This document shows, in pieces, positions 18,190-26,279 of a DNA stretch of 64,000 bases. The notes under the pieces are model-generated. The model saw nothing but the letters and a program-made list of their open reading frames with translations. It had not been told where the DNA came from and made no database searches. Each line of letters starts with the position of its first letter. Position 1 is the first letter of the stretch. The position numbers and the translations under genes are program-made. Source of the DNA: Herpetosiphon aurantiacus DSM 785 (GTDB lineage: Bacteria > Chloroflexota > Chloroflexia > Chloroflexales > Herpetosiphonaceae); contig CP000875.1 in the NCBI GenBank assembly GCA_000018565.1, forward strand, positions 5,905,199 through 5,969,198. The letters are read 5' to 3'.

Positions 18190-19188
18190 ATGCCCGTTAT
18201 AACCTACTCGGAAGCCTTGCGCCAAGCATTGCGCGAAGCAATGACCAACGATCCACGGGTGTTTATCATTGGTGAAGATGTTGTTCACTACGATAGCGCT
18301 TACGGTGTCACCAAAGGGTTTGAAAAAGAATTCGGCCCCGAACGCATCAAAGATATGCCAATTGCTGAAGCTGGGTATGCTGGTTTAGGCATCGGCGCTG
18401 CGATGAACGGCCTGCGCCCGATCGTGGAAATGATGACCACCAACTTTGCAATTTTGGCGCTGGATATGATTATCAACCACGCTGCTAAATTGCACTATAT
18501 GTTCGGTGGTCAATTTACCTGCCCAATCGTGTTCCGCATGCCCAATGGCTATGGTCAATTGAGCGCCACCCACTCGCAAGCCTTCGATAACTACTATGCC
18601 TACATGCCAGGCTTGAAAGTGGTTGTGCCTGGCACTCCATACGATGCCAAAGGCTTGATGAAGGCCGCGATCGAAGATCCCGATCCCGTGATTTTCATCG
18701 AACACACTGGGATCTACAACATCAAGGGCGAAGTGCCAGAAGAAAGCTACACCGTTCCGATTGGCAAATCGAACTTGTTGCGCGATGGCAAAGATGTGAC
18801 GATTGTGGGCTATGGCCGCATGATTCCTTACTGCCAACAAGCCGTTGAAACCTTGGCAAGCGAAGGCATCGATGCAGCCTTGGTTGACTTGCGCACCATT
18901 CGTCCGCTCGATATGGAGCCAGTCTTGGAAAGTTTCCGCAAAACCAACCGCGCTGTAATTGCCACCGAAGAGTGGACATCAGTTGGTGTTGGCTCGGAAA
19001 TTGCCGCTCGCTTGTATACCGAAGGCTTTGATCACTTGGATGCTCCAATTTGGCGCGTGGGCTTTGACGAAGTGCCAATGCCGTATGCCAAAAACTTGGA
19101 AGCCCATGTGGTTCCCAATGCCGATTCAGTCATTCAAGCAGTCAAGAATGTGCTGGCAGGCAAGACCCAAAAGATTCGGCAGCAGTAG
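18190..19188 (+). CDS. pdhB: Pyruvate dehydrogenase E1 component, beta subunit
   Basis: A 332-residue E1beta. It has the transketolase-like pyrimidine-binding half (RVFIIGEDVVHYDSAYGVTKG, DMPIAEAGYAGLGIGAAMNGLRP), the central HSQAFDNYYAYMPGLKVVVP, and the C-terminal transketolase domain (VTIVGYGRMI, DLRTIRPLD, EEWTSVGVGSEIAARL). It sits 10 bases after pdhA with its own AAGGAG SD. With pdhA it forms the heterotetrameric E1 that acetylates the lipoyl group of the E2 encoded next. Confidence 0.9.
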   Translation: MPVITYSEALRQALREAMTNDPRVFIIGEDVVHYDSAYGVTKGFEKEFGPERIKDMPIAEAGYAGLGIGAAMNGLRPIVEMMTTNFAILALDMIINHAAKLHYMFGGQFTCPIVFRMPNGYGQLSATHSQAFDNYYAYMPGLKVVVPGTPYDAKGLMKAAIEDPDPVIFIEHTGIYNIKGEVPEESYTVPIGKSNLLRDGKDVTIVGYGRMIPYCQQAVETLASEGIDAALVDLRTIRPLDMEPVLESFRKTNRAVIATEEWTSVGVGSEIAARLYTEGFDHLDAPIWRVGFDEVPMPYAKNLEAHVVPNADSVIQAVKNVLAGKTQKIRQQ

Positions 19189-19276
19189 TTGAGGTTGGGT
19201 GGCTTGGCAGCAGGCTAAAGAAAACGGTTTCGTGAATTCTAAGCTTGTTGCCAAACCACCAACACACGAGGTCACG

Positions 19277-20605
19277 ATGGCGAAGAAACTAGAAATGCCC
19301 AAAATGGGCTACGATATGGTCGAAGGTACTTTGGCCAAATGGTTGAAAAAGCCAGGCGATGAGGTTTCGCGTGGTGAACCAATTGCTGAAGTCGAAACCG
19401 ATAAGGTCACGATTGAAATCGAGGCTTTTGAGGCTGGGACAATCTTAAAGTTCTTGGTCAACGAAGGCGAAACCGTGCCAGTTGGTGCGCCAATCGCCGA
19501 AATTGACGATGGCTCAGGCGATGACGAGGCCGAAGCAGCCAATGCCAGCGTTACGCCTTCCAGCGATGCTCCAGCAGTTGGCGAGGGTGGCGAGGCCGCT
19601 CCGCCGGCTCCTGCCGTGGTCGCTCAACCAGAAAAAGTTGAGGCTACACCAGCAGCCAGTGCTCCGGCAACCAGCACTGGGCGCTTGTTTGCAACTCCAG
19701 CTGCTCGCGGTTTGGCCGAACAACGCGGCGTAGATTTGGCTGGCCTCAAGGGTTCTGGCCCTGATGGCCGAATTGTTAAGGCCGATGTATTGGCTGCTGC
19801 CGTTGCACCAAAGGCTGCACCTGCTGCTACCCCAGCCGCTGCGCCAGCTGCTGCACAAGCGGCTCCAGTTGCATCACCAGTGCCAGCACCAGTTGGCTTG
19901 ATCTTCGCGCCACCAGCACCAAATTCGGTCTACACCGAGGAGCCACTCTCGCGCTTACGCCAAACCGCTGCCAAGCGCATGGTCGAAAGCCAACAACAAG
20001 TGCCACCATTCTTCGTTACTTCAACGATTGAAATGGATGCGATTCAAGCCTTGTTGCCTAAGTTGCGTGAAGCTCATGGTGGCAAACTTTCAGTGACTGA
20101 ATTGTTGCTGAAGGCTTGTGCTATCGCCTTGAAGAAGTTCCCCGCACTCAACTCGACCTTCGCTGGCGATAAGTTGTTGGTTCACAAAGATGTTCACATC
20201 AGCGTGGCTGTAGCAACCGATGCTGGCTTGTTGGCTCCAGTCGTGCGCAACTGCGATAGCTTGAGCCTCGGCGCAATCTCCAACCAAATGCGCGATGTGA
20301 TTGGCCGCACCCGCGATGGCAAAGCTGGCCTCGACGATCTCCAAGGCGGCACGTTTACCGTCAGCAACTTGGGGATGTTCGATGTCACCAACTTCATCGC
20401 GATTATCACGCCACCCCAAAGCGCAATTTTGGCAGTTGGCAGCACAATTGCCACTCCAGTTGTCCGCGATGGTGAAATTGTGATTCGTCAATTGATGAAT
20501 GTCACGGTTTCAGCTGACCACCGCGCCACTGATGGAGCAAGCGTTGCCCAGTTCTTGGTTGAACTCAAGAACTTGCTGCAAAACCCATTCAAGCTCTTGC
20601 TCTAA
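19277..20605 (+). CDS. pdhC: Dihydrolipoamide acyltransferase (E2) of the 2-oxoacid dehydrogenase
   Basis: About 442 residues. A single lipoyl domain is at 1-78, with the lipoylated lysine in ETDKVTIEIEA. A Pro/Ala-rich linker follows, then a peripheral-subunit-binding domain (ATPAARGLAEQRGVDLAGLKGSG, with DGRIVKADVL). A second Ala/Pro linker leads to a catalytic domain of about 230 residues with SNLGMFDVTNF and the active-site DHRATDG. The ORF opens at 19199, but MAKKLEMPKMGYDM is the family start and GAGG lies six bases before ATG 19277. The E3 gene is not in the window. Confidence 0.9.
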   Translation: MAKKLEMPKMGYDMVEGTLAKWLKKPGDEVSRGEPIAEVETDKVTIEIEAFEAGTILKFLVNEGETVPVGAPIAEIDDGSGDDEAEAANASVTPSSDAPAVGEGGEAAPPAPAVVAQPEKVEATPAASAPATSTGRLFATPAARGLAEQRGVDLAGLKGSGPDGRIVKADVLAAAVAPKAAPAATPAAAPAAAQAAPVASPVPAPVGLIFAPPAPNSVYTEEPLSRLRQTAAKRMVESQQQVPPFFVTSTIEMDAIQALLPKLREAHGGKLSVTELLLKACAIALKKFPALNSTFAGDKLLVHKDVHISVAVATDAGLLAPVVRNCDSLSLGAISNQMRDVIGRTRDGKAGLDDLQGGTFTVSNLGMFDVTNFIAIITPPQSAILAVGSTIATPVVRDGEIVIRQLMNVTVSADHRATDGASVAQFLVELKNLLQNPFKLLL

Positions 20606-20628
20606 ATGTTTGAGCATAGATGAATCCC

Positions 20629-20667
20629 AGCTCCTTGCTTGCTTCGGCGGGCGAGGAGCTTTTTTTA
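20629..20667 (+). terminator. Terminator after the dehydrogenase operon
   Basis: Stem AGCTCCTTGC / GCGAGGAGCT (one G-T pair) with a TTCGGC-containing loop, followed by a run of seven T. It starts 24 bases after the E2 stop. Confidence 0.85.
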
Positions 20668-21063
20668 ATTATGAGGGATGAAGGCGAAATCAAAAGGCAG
20701 AAGTCAAACAACAAAAGCCAATAGCCGTAATTGTTTATGAGGGTGGCAACCGCTGCCTTTCTCCCGCATGCGAGGCGATAGGGAACCATCCCATTATGAA
20801 CGGTTGAACGCCCCTCGCCCGCCGCTGTGGGAGAGGGGTTGGGGTGAGGGCATGCTAGAACTGGTTGTTAACCCAATGACCCATTACAAACAGCCAATAG
20901 CCAAATAATCAAATAAATCTGTGCTCGTCTGTGGCTAAACCCTGTACTTGGGGTACTTTGGAGAATAATTTTTTAACGCAGCGGCGCAGAGAATTTTGGA
21001 TGAAGTCTATAACCCTTGCTCTACTGCATTAATTGAGCTTTTTGCCTTTTGATTTCTGACTTT
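20668..21063. other. 396-bp gap made of interspersed repeat sequence
   Basis: No gene is seen. The gap holds two AAAAGGCAG/AAGTC tracts (about 20689-20710 and 21040-21065) and one copy of the CCCCTCGCCCGCCGC...GGTGAGGG element. The rest is A/T-rich with no convincing ORF. Confidence 0.6.
20811..20850. repeat. GC-rich 40-bp interspersed repeat, copy 1
   Basis: CCCCTCGCCCGCCGC then TGTGGGAGAGGGGTTGGGG then TGAGGG. The same 40-bp unit, with one or a few changes, recurs at 57443-57482 and 60022-60062, and in inverted form at 59957-59999. Its C-rich left half and G-rich right half are partly self-complementary. Confidence 0.8.
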
Positions 21064-21852
21064 TTACTTTACTCGGCGTTGGCGGGCGGCCTCGAATAAT
21101 AACACACTGCCGGCAACCGCAGCATTCAACGATTCGAGCGAGCCAAGCATGGGGATGGTGATGGTGCTGGAATAGCTGAGGGTGGTGGCCGAAACGCCGT
21201 TAGCTTCATTGCCGATAATCAACACAGTTGGTTGGGTCAAATCAGCCTGATCATAGGATAAGGGTGAATCTTGCACCGCCGCGAAGCGTTGTTGGCAATG
21301 CTCAATCAGCGGCAAGGCAGTTTCCCAATTTAAGCCATCGACGATGGGTAGCCGAAAATGCACGCCCATACCTGAGCGCACAACTTTGGGACTCCACACA
21401 TCGGCAGTGCCTGGTAAACACAACACTTGGCCAACGCCAGCGGCTTCGGCTGAGCGCAACAGCGTGCCAACATTGCCAGGATCTTGCACGCCATCGAGCA
21501 TCAAGATTAATGAGGCTGATTGGCTGGTGAATTGAGGCATTGGGATAACCGCGATGATGCCTTGAGGGGTCTCAACATCGCTGAGTCCAGCCAAGATTGC
21601 TGGGGTTGTTGCAAAAGCATTGGGCAATTGAGCAATGAGATCGAGCAACTGCTGGCCGCGTTCGGTGCTTGCCAACTGCTCAGGCACATAGAGCAACAAA
21701 CTTGGTGTGGCAAAATTGAGCGCTTCGCCAACCAAGCGCACCCCTTCAACAACAAACCTGCGTTCGCTATGACGATCCTTACGGGAACGCAACAACGAAC
21801 GCAGGTATTTAACGTGATGATTAGCAGTGCTGGTAATGAGGTCGATCAACAC
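21064..21852 (-). CDS. TrmH/SpoU-family RNA 2'-O-methyltransferase
   Basis: A SPOUT-class methyltransferase that methylates ribose in rRNA or tRNA. About 262 residues. The N-terminal substrate-binding part has STANHHVKYLRSLLRSRKDR and FVVEGVRLVGEAL. The SPOUT knot carries LDGVQDPGNVGTLLRSAEAAG (motif 1), VLIIGNEANGVS (motif 2) and IPMLGSLESLNAAVAGSVLLFEA (motif 3). Open frame continues to 21921 inside rplT, but GTG 21852 after CAAGG gives a start just past the rplT stop. It is the last gene of the infC-rpmI-rplT run. Confidence 0.87.
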   Translation of the reverse strand: MLIDLITSTANHHVKYLRSLLRSRKDRHSERRFVVEGVRLVGEALNFATPSLLLYVPEQLASTERGQQLLDLIAQLPNAFATTPAILAGLSDVETPQGIIAVIPMPQFTSQSASLILMLDGVQDPGNVGTLLRSAEAAGVGQVLCLPGTADVWSPKVVRSGMGVHFRLPIVDGLNWETALPLIEHCQQRFAAVQDSPLSYDQADLTQPTVLIIGNEANGVSATTLSYSSTITIPMLGSLESLNAAVAGSVLLFEAARQRRVK

Positions 21853-21868
21853 AGCACCATGCCTTGAA

Positions 21869-22225
21869 CTAGGCCAAAGCTTGCTTAGCTTGAGCGACAA
21901 TTGCCGTGAAAGCGGCAGCATCGCGGACAGCCAAGTCGGCCAATTGGCGGCGATCGATCACGATGCCAGCCTTGTTCAAGCCATTGATCAAATTGCTATA
22001 GCTCAAACCATTCAAGCGAGCAGCAGCGTTGATCCGCACGATCCACAAGCGGCGGAAATCGCGTTTGCGGTTGCGGCGGTCGCGATATGCGTAGGCAAGC
22101 GCCTTCATCACTGCTTCGTGAGCGGTTTTATAGTTGTGAGAACGGCTGCCGCGGAAACCCTTGGCTTGATTCAAAAGCTTCTTGTGACGCTTGTGCGTCA
22201 TAATGCCACGTTTGATACGTGCCAT
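21869..22225 (-). CDS. rplT: 50S ribosomal protein L20
   Basis: 118 residues, normal length. It has [57 protein letters not shown] and [14 protein letters not shown]20 binds 23S rRNA early in 50S assembly and in other bacteria represses its own operon through the mRNA leader. It follows rpmI with a gap of 114 bases. Confidence 0.97.
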
Positions 22226-22339
22226 CGAGATACCTCCAAATTGAGTACAGACAAAATGCTGGCGAGACGGTACAGGAGCATTGCAAAGCTTGTAACCCTG
22301 ATCCCGCTACTAACCAGCATCAATTTTCCGACGGGCGAA

Positions 22340-22543
22340 CTACTTCAGGCCGTAAGGCAATGAGCGTTGCAGACGCTTCACGTCTGATGGGCTCACTGGG
22401 AACATCTTATCGAGAGCCTGCTTGACACGGGTTGATTTGCGGCGGCGGAAGTGGCTTTTGCCACCCTTGGTGCGCATAATCTTACCGGTGCCAGTGATTT
22501 TAAAGCGGCGCTTGGCCTGCTTGTTGGTCTTCATCTTCGGCAT
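22340..22543 (-). CDS. rpmI: 50S ribosomal protein L35
   Basis: About 67 residues, [22 protein letters not shown] then [15 protein letters not shown], classic L35. ATG 22543 is chosen; an in-frame TTG three codons earlier is closer to AGGAGA, so the exact start is uncertain. The gene begins inside the 3' end of infC (about 44 bases overlap), which couples the two. Confidence 0.95.
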   Translation of the reverse strand: MPKMKTNKQAKRRFKITGTGKIMRTKGGKSHFRRRKSTRVKQALDKMFPVSPSDVKRLQRSLPYGLK

Positions 22544-23123
22544 CGAAATCAATATCTCCTAATGATGATAATGGTGGAGCCGGTTTATCGCTACGTTTCG
22601 CAGGCTGCGTTTTGCTTGGTGATGGGGCCATGATCAACGAATAGGCCCGACCTTCGAGCGTGGGTTTTTGCTCAAGCACCCCATGATCGCGTAAATCCTC
22701 GGCAATTTGCTCGAGCATTTCGCGGCCAATTTCAGGGTGAGTGATTTCACGCCCACGGAAACGTACCGAGAACTTCACTTTATGCCCTTCTTCGAGGAAA
22801 CGGCGAGCATTGTTCACCTTTACCTGCAAGTCATGGGTGTCGGTGCGCGGCTGCATGCGAATCTCTTTCAGTTCGACCTGTTTTTGATTCTTGCGGGCTT
22901 CGCGTTCTTTCTTGGTTTGCTCGTAGCGGTACTTGCCGTAATCCATAAGGCGGCAAACCGGCGGGCTAGCATTCGGGGCAACCTCAACTAAGTCGAGATC
23001 GCGGTCATGTGCCATGTCGAGTGCATCACGGGTCGTGATGATCCCAACTTGGTTCCCGTTTTCGTCGATCAGACGCACTTCACGCACGCGAATCCGATTA
23101 TTGATTCGTAGCTTGTCTCTGAT
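22500..23123 (-). CDS. infC: Translation initiation factor IF-3, rare ATC start
   Basis: IF-3 keeps 30S free and checks start-codon pairing. The N domain has [17 protein letters not shown] and [13 protein letters not shown]-like text ([24 protein letters not shown]). The C domain has [41 protein letters not shown]. No ATG, GTG or TTG fits: AAGGAG sits six bases before ATC (23123-23121), followed directly by [14 protein letters not shown]. infC using AUU/AUC/AUA for autoregulation is established in other bacteria. A 40-residue acidic, Pro/Ser-rich tail beyond the normal end overlaps rpmI. Confidence 0.93.
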   Translation of the reverse strand: MRDKLRINNRIRVREVRLIDENGNQVGIITTRDALDMAHDRDLDLVEVAPNASPPVCRLMDYGKYRYEQTKKEREARKNQKQVELKEIRMQPRTDTHDLQVKVNNARRFLEEGHKVKFSVRFRGREITHPEIGREMLEQIAEDLRDHGVLEQKPTLEGRAYSLIMAPSPSKTQPAKRSDKPAPPLSSLGDIDFDAEDEDQQAGQAPL

Positions 23124-23164
23124 AGGAGGCTCCTTCCAAAAAAGGACATCAAAACACAACAAAG

Positions 23165-23193
23165 CCCTAAACGCGACCTCATCAGCGTTAGGG
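23165..23193 (-). promoter_or_regulatory. Leader hairpin upstream of infC
   Basis: Stem CCCTAA-CGC / GCGTTTAGGG (one bulged base) with a 10-base loop, in the transcribed leader between the promoter and the infC SD. It is a candidate for the control structure often found in infC-rpmI-rplT leaders, where L20 acts. Confidence 0.45.
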
Positions 23194-23206
23194 TGTTGGC
23201 TTGCCA

Positions 23207-23235
23207 ACTATAGCATATTCTAGGCGATAAGTCAA
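23207..23235 (-). promoter_or_regulatory. Promoter of the infC-rpmI-rplT-trmH run
   Basis: On the minus strand: TTGACT (-35, 23235-23230), a 17-base spacer, and TATAGT (-10, 23212-23207). Both boxes match consensus at five of six positions. Confidence 0.75.
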
Positions 23236-23342
23236 AGCTTTTTAGGCTATTCGATTAAATTTTTAATCAAATAACACAAATGTTTGGCAAGCATGTGCTA
23301 TACTAAGCTTGTGTTTGCATTTGATGTTGTTTGGAGGGGCAT

Positions 23343-23759
23343 GTGGTTGTTCAATTTAGTTTGCCATTACCACCATCAATCAACAGCCAATATGTGACGG
23401 TTGGTAATCGCCGTGTGCTCAGCCGCGAAGCCCAAGCTTTCAAACGTCAAGTCAAACGCCAACTAGCGCTTTTACAACAACGCGATACGATCTCGGAGCA
23501 ATTTCTGGCGCTAGCTCATCAAGGTTATATTGCGCTATTCCTCGATTTCTATTTTGAAACGCCGCTGCGCCGCGATCTCGATGGCGGCCTCAAAATAACC
23601 CAAGATAGTATTTGCACCAGCCTTGGAATTAACGATAATCGGGTTGTCGATATTCATCTGGTCAAACGGATTGACCCGTTACATCCACGCTTAGAAGTTG
23701 AATTGGAAGCGCTCAGCGATTGGCAATTTGAACATGATCGCCAAGTATTGATTAAATAA
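23343..23759 (+). CDS. RusA-like Holliday-junction resolvase
   Basis: A 138-residue protein with the RusA fold signature: LPLPPSINSQYVTVGNRRVLS at the N-terminus, then RRDLDGGLKITQDSICTSLGINDNRVVDIHLVKRID, whose aspartates (RDLDG, QDSI, NDNRVVD) are the catalytic metal-binding set in RusA. RusA resolves four-way DNA junctions and is most often a phage gene; no other phage genes are near. An in-frame TTG opens at 23331, but GGAGGGG is placed for GTG 23343. Confidence 0.8.
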   Translation: MVVQFSLPLPPSINSQYVTVGNRRVLSREAQAFKRQVKRQLALLQQRDTISEQFLALAHQGYIALFLDFYFETPLRRDLDGGLKITQDSICTSLGINDNRVVDIHLVKRIDPLHPRLEVELEALSDWQFEHDRQVLIK

Positions 23760-23763
23760 GCTA

Positions 23764-23801
23764 AAACCAAAACCCCGCTCACGTGAGCGGGGTTTTGGTT
23801 T
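23764..23801. terminator. Bidirectional terminator, 19-bp perfect palindrome
   Basis: A perfect 38-bp palindrome centred on ACGT (arm AAACCAAAACCCCGCTCAC). It has A-runs on the left and T-runs on the right, so it works for both the RusA gene and the convergent DUF11 gene. Confidence 0.9.
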
Positions 23802-23816
23802 GGTTGAAATTGTCGT

Positions 23817-26249
23817 TTAGATCCGCGTCATTTCGCGGCGAACCCGTATAACGTGAACGAACATCGTCAGGGCGAAGAGCACAAAGCCTGCTGCTGGAAT
23901 ACCCATATTCGTAGCTGGGTTGCTAACCCCAACATCGGTTGCGCCAGTGCCATCGCCACTACCTTGGCCGCCGCCAATGCCAGTATTTGGCGTGACGGTT
24001 GCTGGGTTGGCAGTTGCAGCACCGCCGCCGACATTGCCCTTAGGAACTGCTGTGGCGCTGACTGCAGGAGCTTCGCCGACCACCAAAACACTCGAAATAT
24101 TCGAATAGATTGGCTGGGCCAAGCCAGTGAAATTCAACTGAGCTTGGTTGACGATCCGCGTTTGAGCAGCCACACCATCTTTGATCTTGACTGGAATCAT
24201 GATTGTCAAGGTTTGGCCTGCTGGCAAGACCCCGACCCGCACGGTAATTTGGTTGCCTTGTTGTTCAACCCGTGCATTTTGGTCGCTGACCTTGATTGGG
24301 CCATTGGTTTCCAAGTTGCTTGGCAATTGATCAACCACCACGACATCACGCATCGTACCAGCATTCAACGAATTAGTTGGGCTGATAATCGTGATTGTGT
24401 AAATCAAACTTTCGCCTGCAAAGCGGCTGCCCCAATCGCTCTTCTTTTGGAACTGCAAGCCAGTCACGATTGGATCGGTGACGAAGCCAGCTGGATTGGT
24501 TGGCGTTGCTGTAGCTGGCGCGGGTGCATTGGTTGGTTGGCTGCCAGCTGGTGCATTGGTAGCCGAAGGCACTGGTGCGCCTGGCCGTGGCGTTGCACTT
24601 GGATTTGAACCACCGCCTGGGCGCTGAGTTGCCGAAGGCACTGGCACACCTGGGCGTGGCGTTGCGCTTGGGTTGCTTGGTGGAACAACCGTGGCAACAG
24701 GCACATTGGTTGCTGGCACTGGCGTAATATCAGGCCGTGGTGTGTTGCTTGGCTGATTCGGCTGTGGTGTGTTGCTTGGCTGATTTGGCCGTGGCGTATT
24801 GCTCGGCTGGTTTGGCCGTGGCGTATTGCTCGGCTGATTTGGCCGTGGCGTATTGCTCGGCTGGTTTGGCCGTGGCGTATTGCTTGGACCAGTCGTAACA
24901 GGTATGCTGGTTGAGCCACCAGGTGTGTTGGTTGCACCAATTGGTGTGACTGGTGTGCTGGTAGGTGGAGTATTGGTTACACCAATTGGCGTAATCGGAG
25001 TATTGGTCACAATTGGCGTAATTGGTGTATTGGTCACAACAATTGGCGTGAAGCTTGGGCCAGCTGTGCCAAGCGTGCTGGTTGGTAAGGTATCAGGCAC
25101 AATCACGGTATCGCTTGCTTGCAACGTGCGATTGGCCGCCGTGGCACTAACGATATTAACGATATTCGTGCCCAATGCCACGCTGGCATTAACTTGGACT
25201 TGAATCGTGACCACAATTGGGTTACCTGCACTGACCGTCCCATTACAGTTGACGGTTGTGCCACCAACGCAGGTCGCTGTGCCAAGTTGTTGAACTGCAA
25301 TAAAGGTTACCTGGCTTGGTAATGGGTCGCTAATGCTGACTGAGCGCGAAGTTTGCCCATCGCCATTATCTTGGAAACTTACCGTGATGATATAACTAAA
25401 TGTTTCGCCAGGCTGCACGAGCGCCCGCGAACTACTCTTGCCCACCGCGATTGGCTCATCGGCTGGCAAGGTGGTTTCGGTTGCCGTGGCAATATCAGTT
25501 GGTAGGGTTGGAACTGGCGTACAACTTGCAACCAAACAATCAATGGTTGGCGTTGCTGGGGTCAGTGTAACCGGACCAGTGATTGTGCCCGTTGGTGTTT
25601 CATCAGGTGGAATGGTATCGGTTGGTGGAATGACAATCGTTGGTGGTGTTGCACATGGATCAGGCGTTTGGGCTAAAGGCCGATGCAAACGCGTGCTTCC
25701 ACTCATCCCACCACGGGGTATCGTTGGGCTTACAACACTGGTTTCAGTTGGTGTGATGATCGTCGTAGCCGTTGGTGCGCTCGGCGTGTCTGTCACACTT
25801 GGGGTGTCGGTGACGCTCGGCGTATCGGTCACAGCTGGTGTATTGGTTGACGTAATAATTGTCGTTGGCGTATCCGTGACACTTGGCGTATCGGTCGGTG
25901 TGCCAGGTGTGCCAGGTGTAGGATAGGTTGTGGCGGTTTCGGTTGGTGTTTCGGTTGGCTCAAACGTTGGACACGGCGTGACAAGCGGTGTTTCGGTTGG
26001 CACCGGATAGGTCTGGGTGGCGGTTGGTGGTAACGGCGTAACCGGTGTTGCTGCTGACGTTGGCCGAATCGTGGCTTGCGCCTGAGCATTAAATGGAAAA
26101 ATAGCACTGCTAATCGCAGCTAACAAAGGGGTTGCCATCATAACGATGCTAACAACCAGCGCTGTTAACTCCCAGATTGTCCAGCGAACTTTGCCTTTAC
26201 CTCGTTCGCGGAGGGATGTCGGGCGTTGCCGACGAAAAAAAGATTTCAT
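23817..26249 (-). CDS. Large threonine/proline-rich surface protein with DUF11-like domains
   Basis: 810 residues. There is an N-terminal membrane/signal segment (IWELTALVVSIVMMATPLLAA, about 27-47) and a long Thr/Pro spacer (TDTPSVTDTP repeats). A DUF11/isopeptide-like beta domain lies at about 275-385 (VQPGETFSYIITV, VSISDPLPSQVTFIAVQQ). A second Pro-rich spacer has five or more NTPRPNQPS repeats, and a second DUF11-like domain follows at about 610-720 (SLIYTITI, VVVDQLPSNLETNG, LPAGQTLTIMIPVKI). A C-terminal helix (AAGFVLFALTMFVHVI) ends in a basic tail. Expected on the outer surface. The downstream gene order DUF11 protein then sortase suggests anchoring. Confidence 0.8.
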   Translation of the reverse strand: MKSFFRRQRPTSLRERGKGKVRWTIWELTALVVSIVMMATPLLAAISSAIFPFNAQAQATIRPTSAATPVTPLPPTATQTYPVPTETPLVTPCPTFEPTETPTETATTYPTPGTPGTPTDTPSVTDTPTTIITSTNTPAVTDTPSVTDTPSVTDTPSAPTATTIITPTETSVVSPTIPRGGMSGSTRLHRPLAQTPDPCATPPTIVIPPTDTIPPDETPTGTITGPVTLTPATPTIDCLVASCTPVPTLPTDIATATETTLPADEPIAVGKSSSRALVQPGETFSYIITVSFQDNGDGQTSRSVSISDPLPSQVTFIAVQQLGTATCVGGTTVNCNGTVSAGNPIVVTIQVQVNASVALGTNIVNIVSATAANRTLQASDTVIVPDTLPTSTLGTAGPSFTPIVVTNTPITPIVTNTPITPIGVTNTPPTSTPVTPIGATNTPGGSTSIPVTTGPSNTPRPNQPSNTPRPNQPSNTPRPNQPSNTPRPNQPSNTPQPNQPSNTPRPDITPVPATNVPVATVVPPSNPSATPRPGVPVPSATQRPGGGSNPSATPRPGAPVPSATNAPAGSQPTNAPAPATATPTNPAGFVTDPIVTGLQFQKKSDWGSRFAGESLIYTITIISPTNSLNAGTMRDVVVVDQLPSNLETNGPIKVSDQNARVEQQGNQITVRVGVLPAGQTLTIMIPVKIKDGVAAQTRIVNQAQLNFTGLAQPIYSNISSVLVVGEAPAVSATAVPKGNVGGGAATANPATVTPNTGIGGGQGSGDGTGATDVGVSNPATNMGIPAAGFVLFALTMFVHVIRVRREMTRI
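24745..24890. repeat. 27-bp in-frame tandem repeat inside the DUF11 gene
   Basis: About five tandem copies of a 27-bp unit encode NTPRPNQPS (one copy NTPQPNQPS). The copies differ at silent positions only slightly, so the array is recently expanded. It is protein-coding, not a CRISPR array. Confidence 0.85.
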
Positions 26250-26279
26250 GCGAAACCCCTCGATCTATTGCCTCCGCAA

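Noticed and set aside
23343-23759. A prophage suggested by RusA-like and holin-IV-like genes
   Set aside because: The two genes are 17 kb apart among host genes, with no integrase, capsid, terminase or att-like repeats.
24745-24890. Regular 27-bp repeats that look like a CRISPR array
   Set aside because: No unique spacers; the units are contiguous and in frame with the DUF11 protein (NTPRPNQPS).
24464-24940. A 158-residue minus-strand ORF overlapping the DUF11 gene
   Set aside because: Same strand, different frame through the repeat array (RAIRHGQTS repeats); no SD and a good gene already occupies the DNA.
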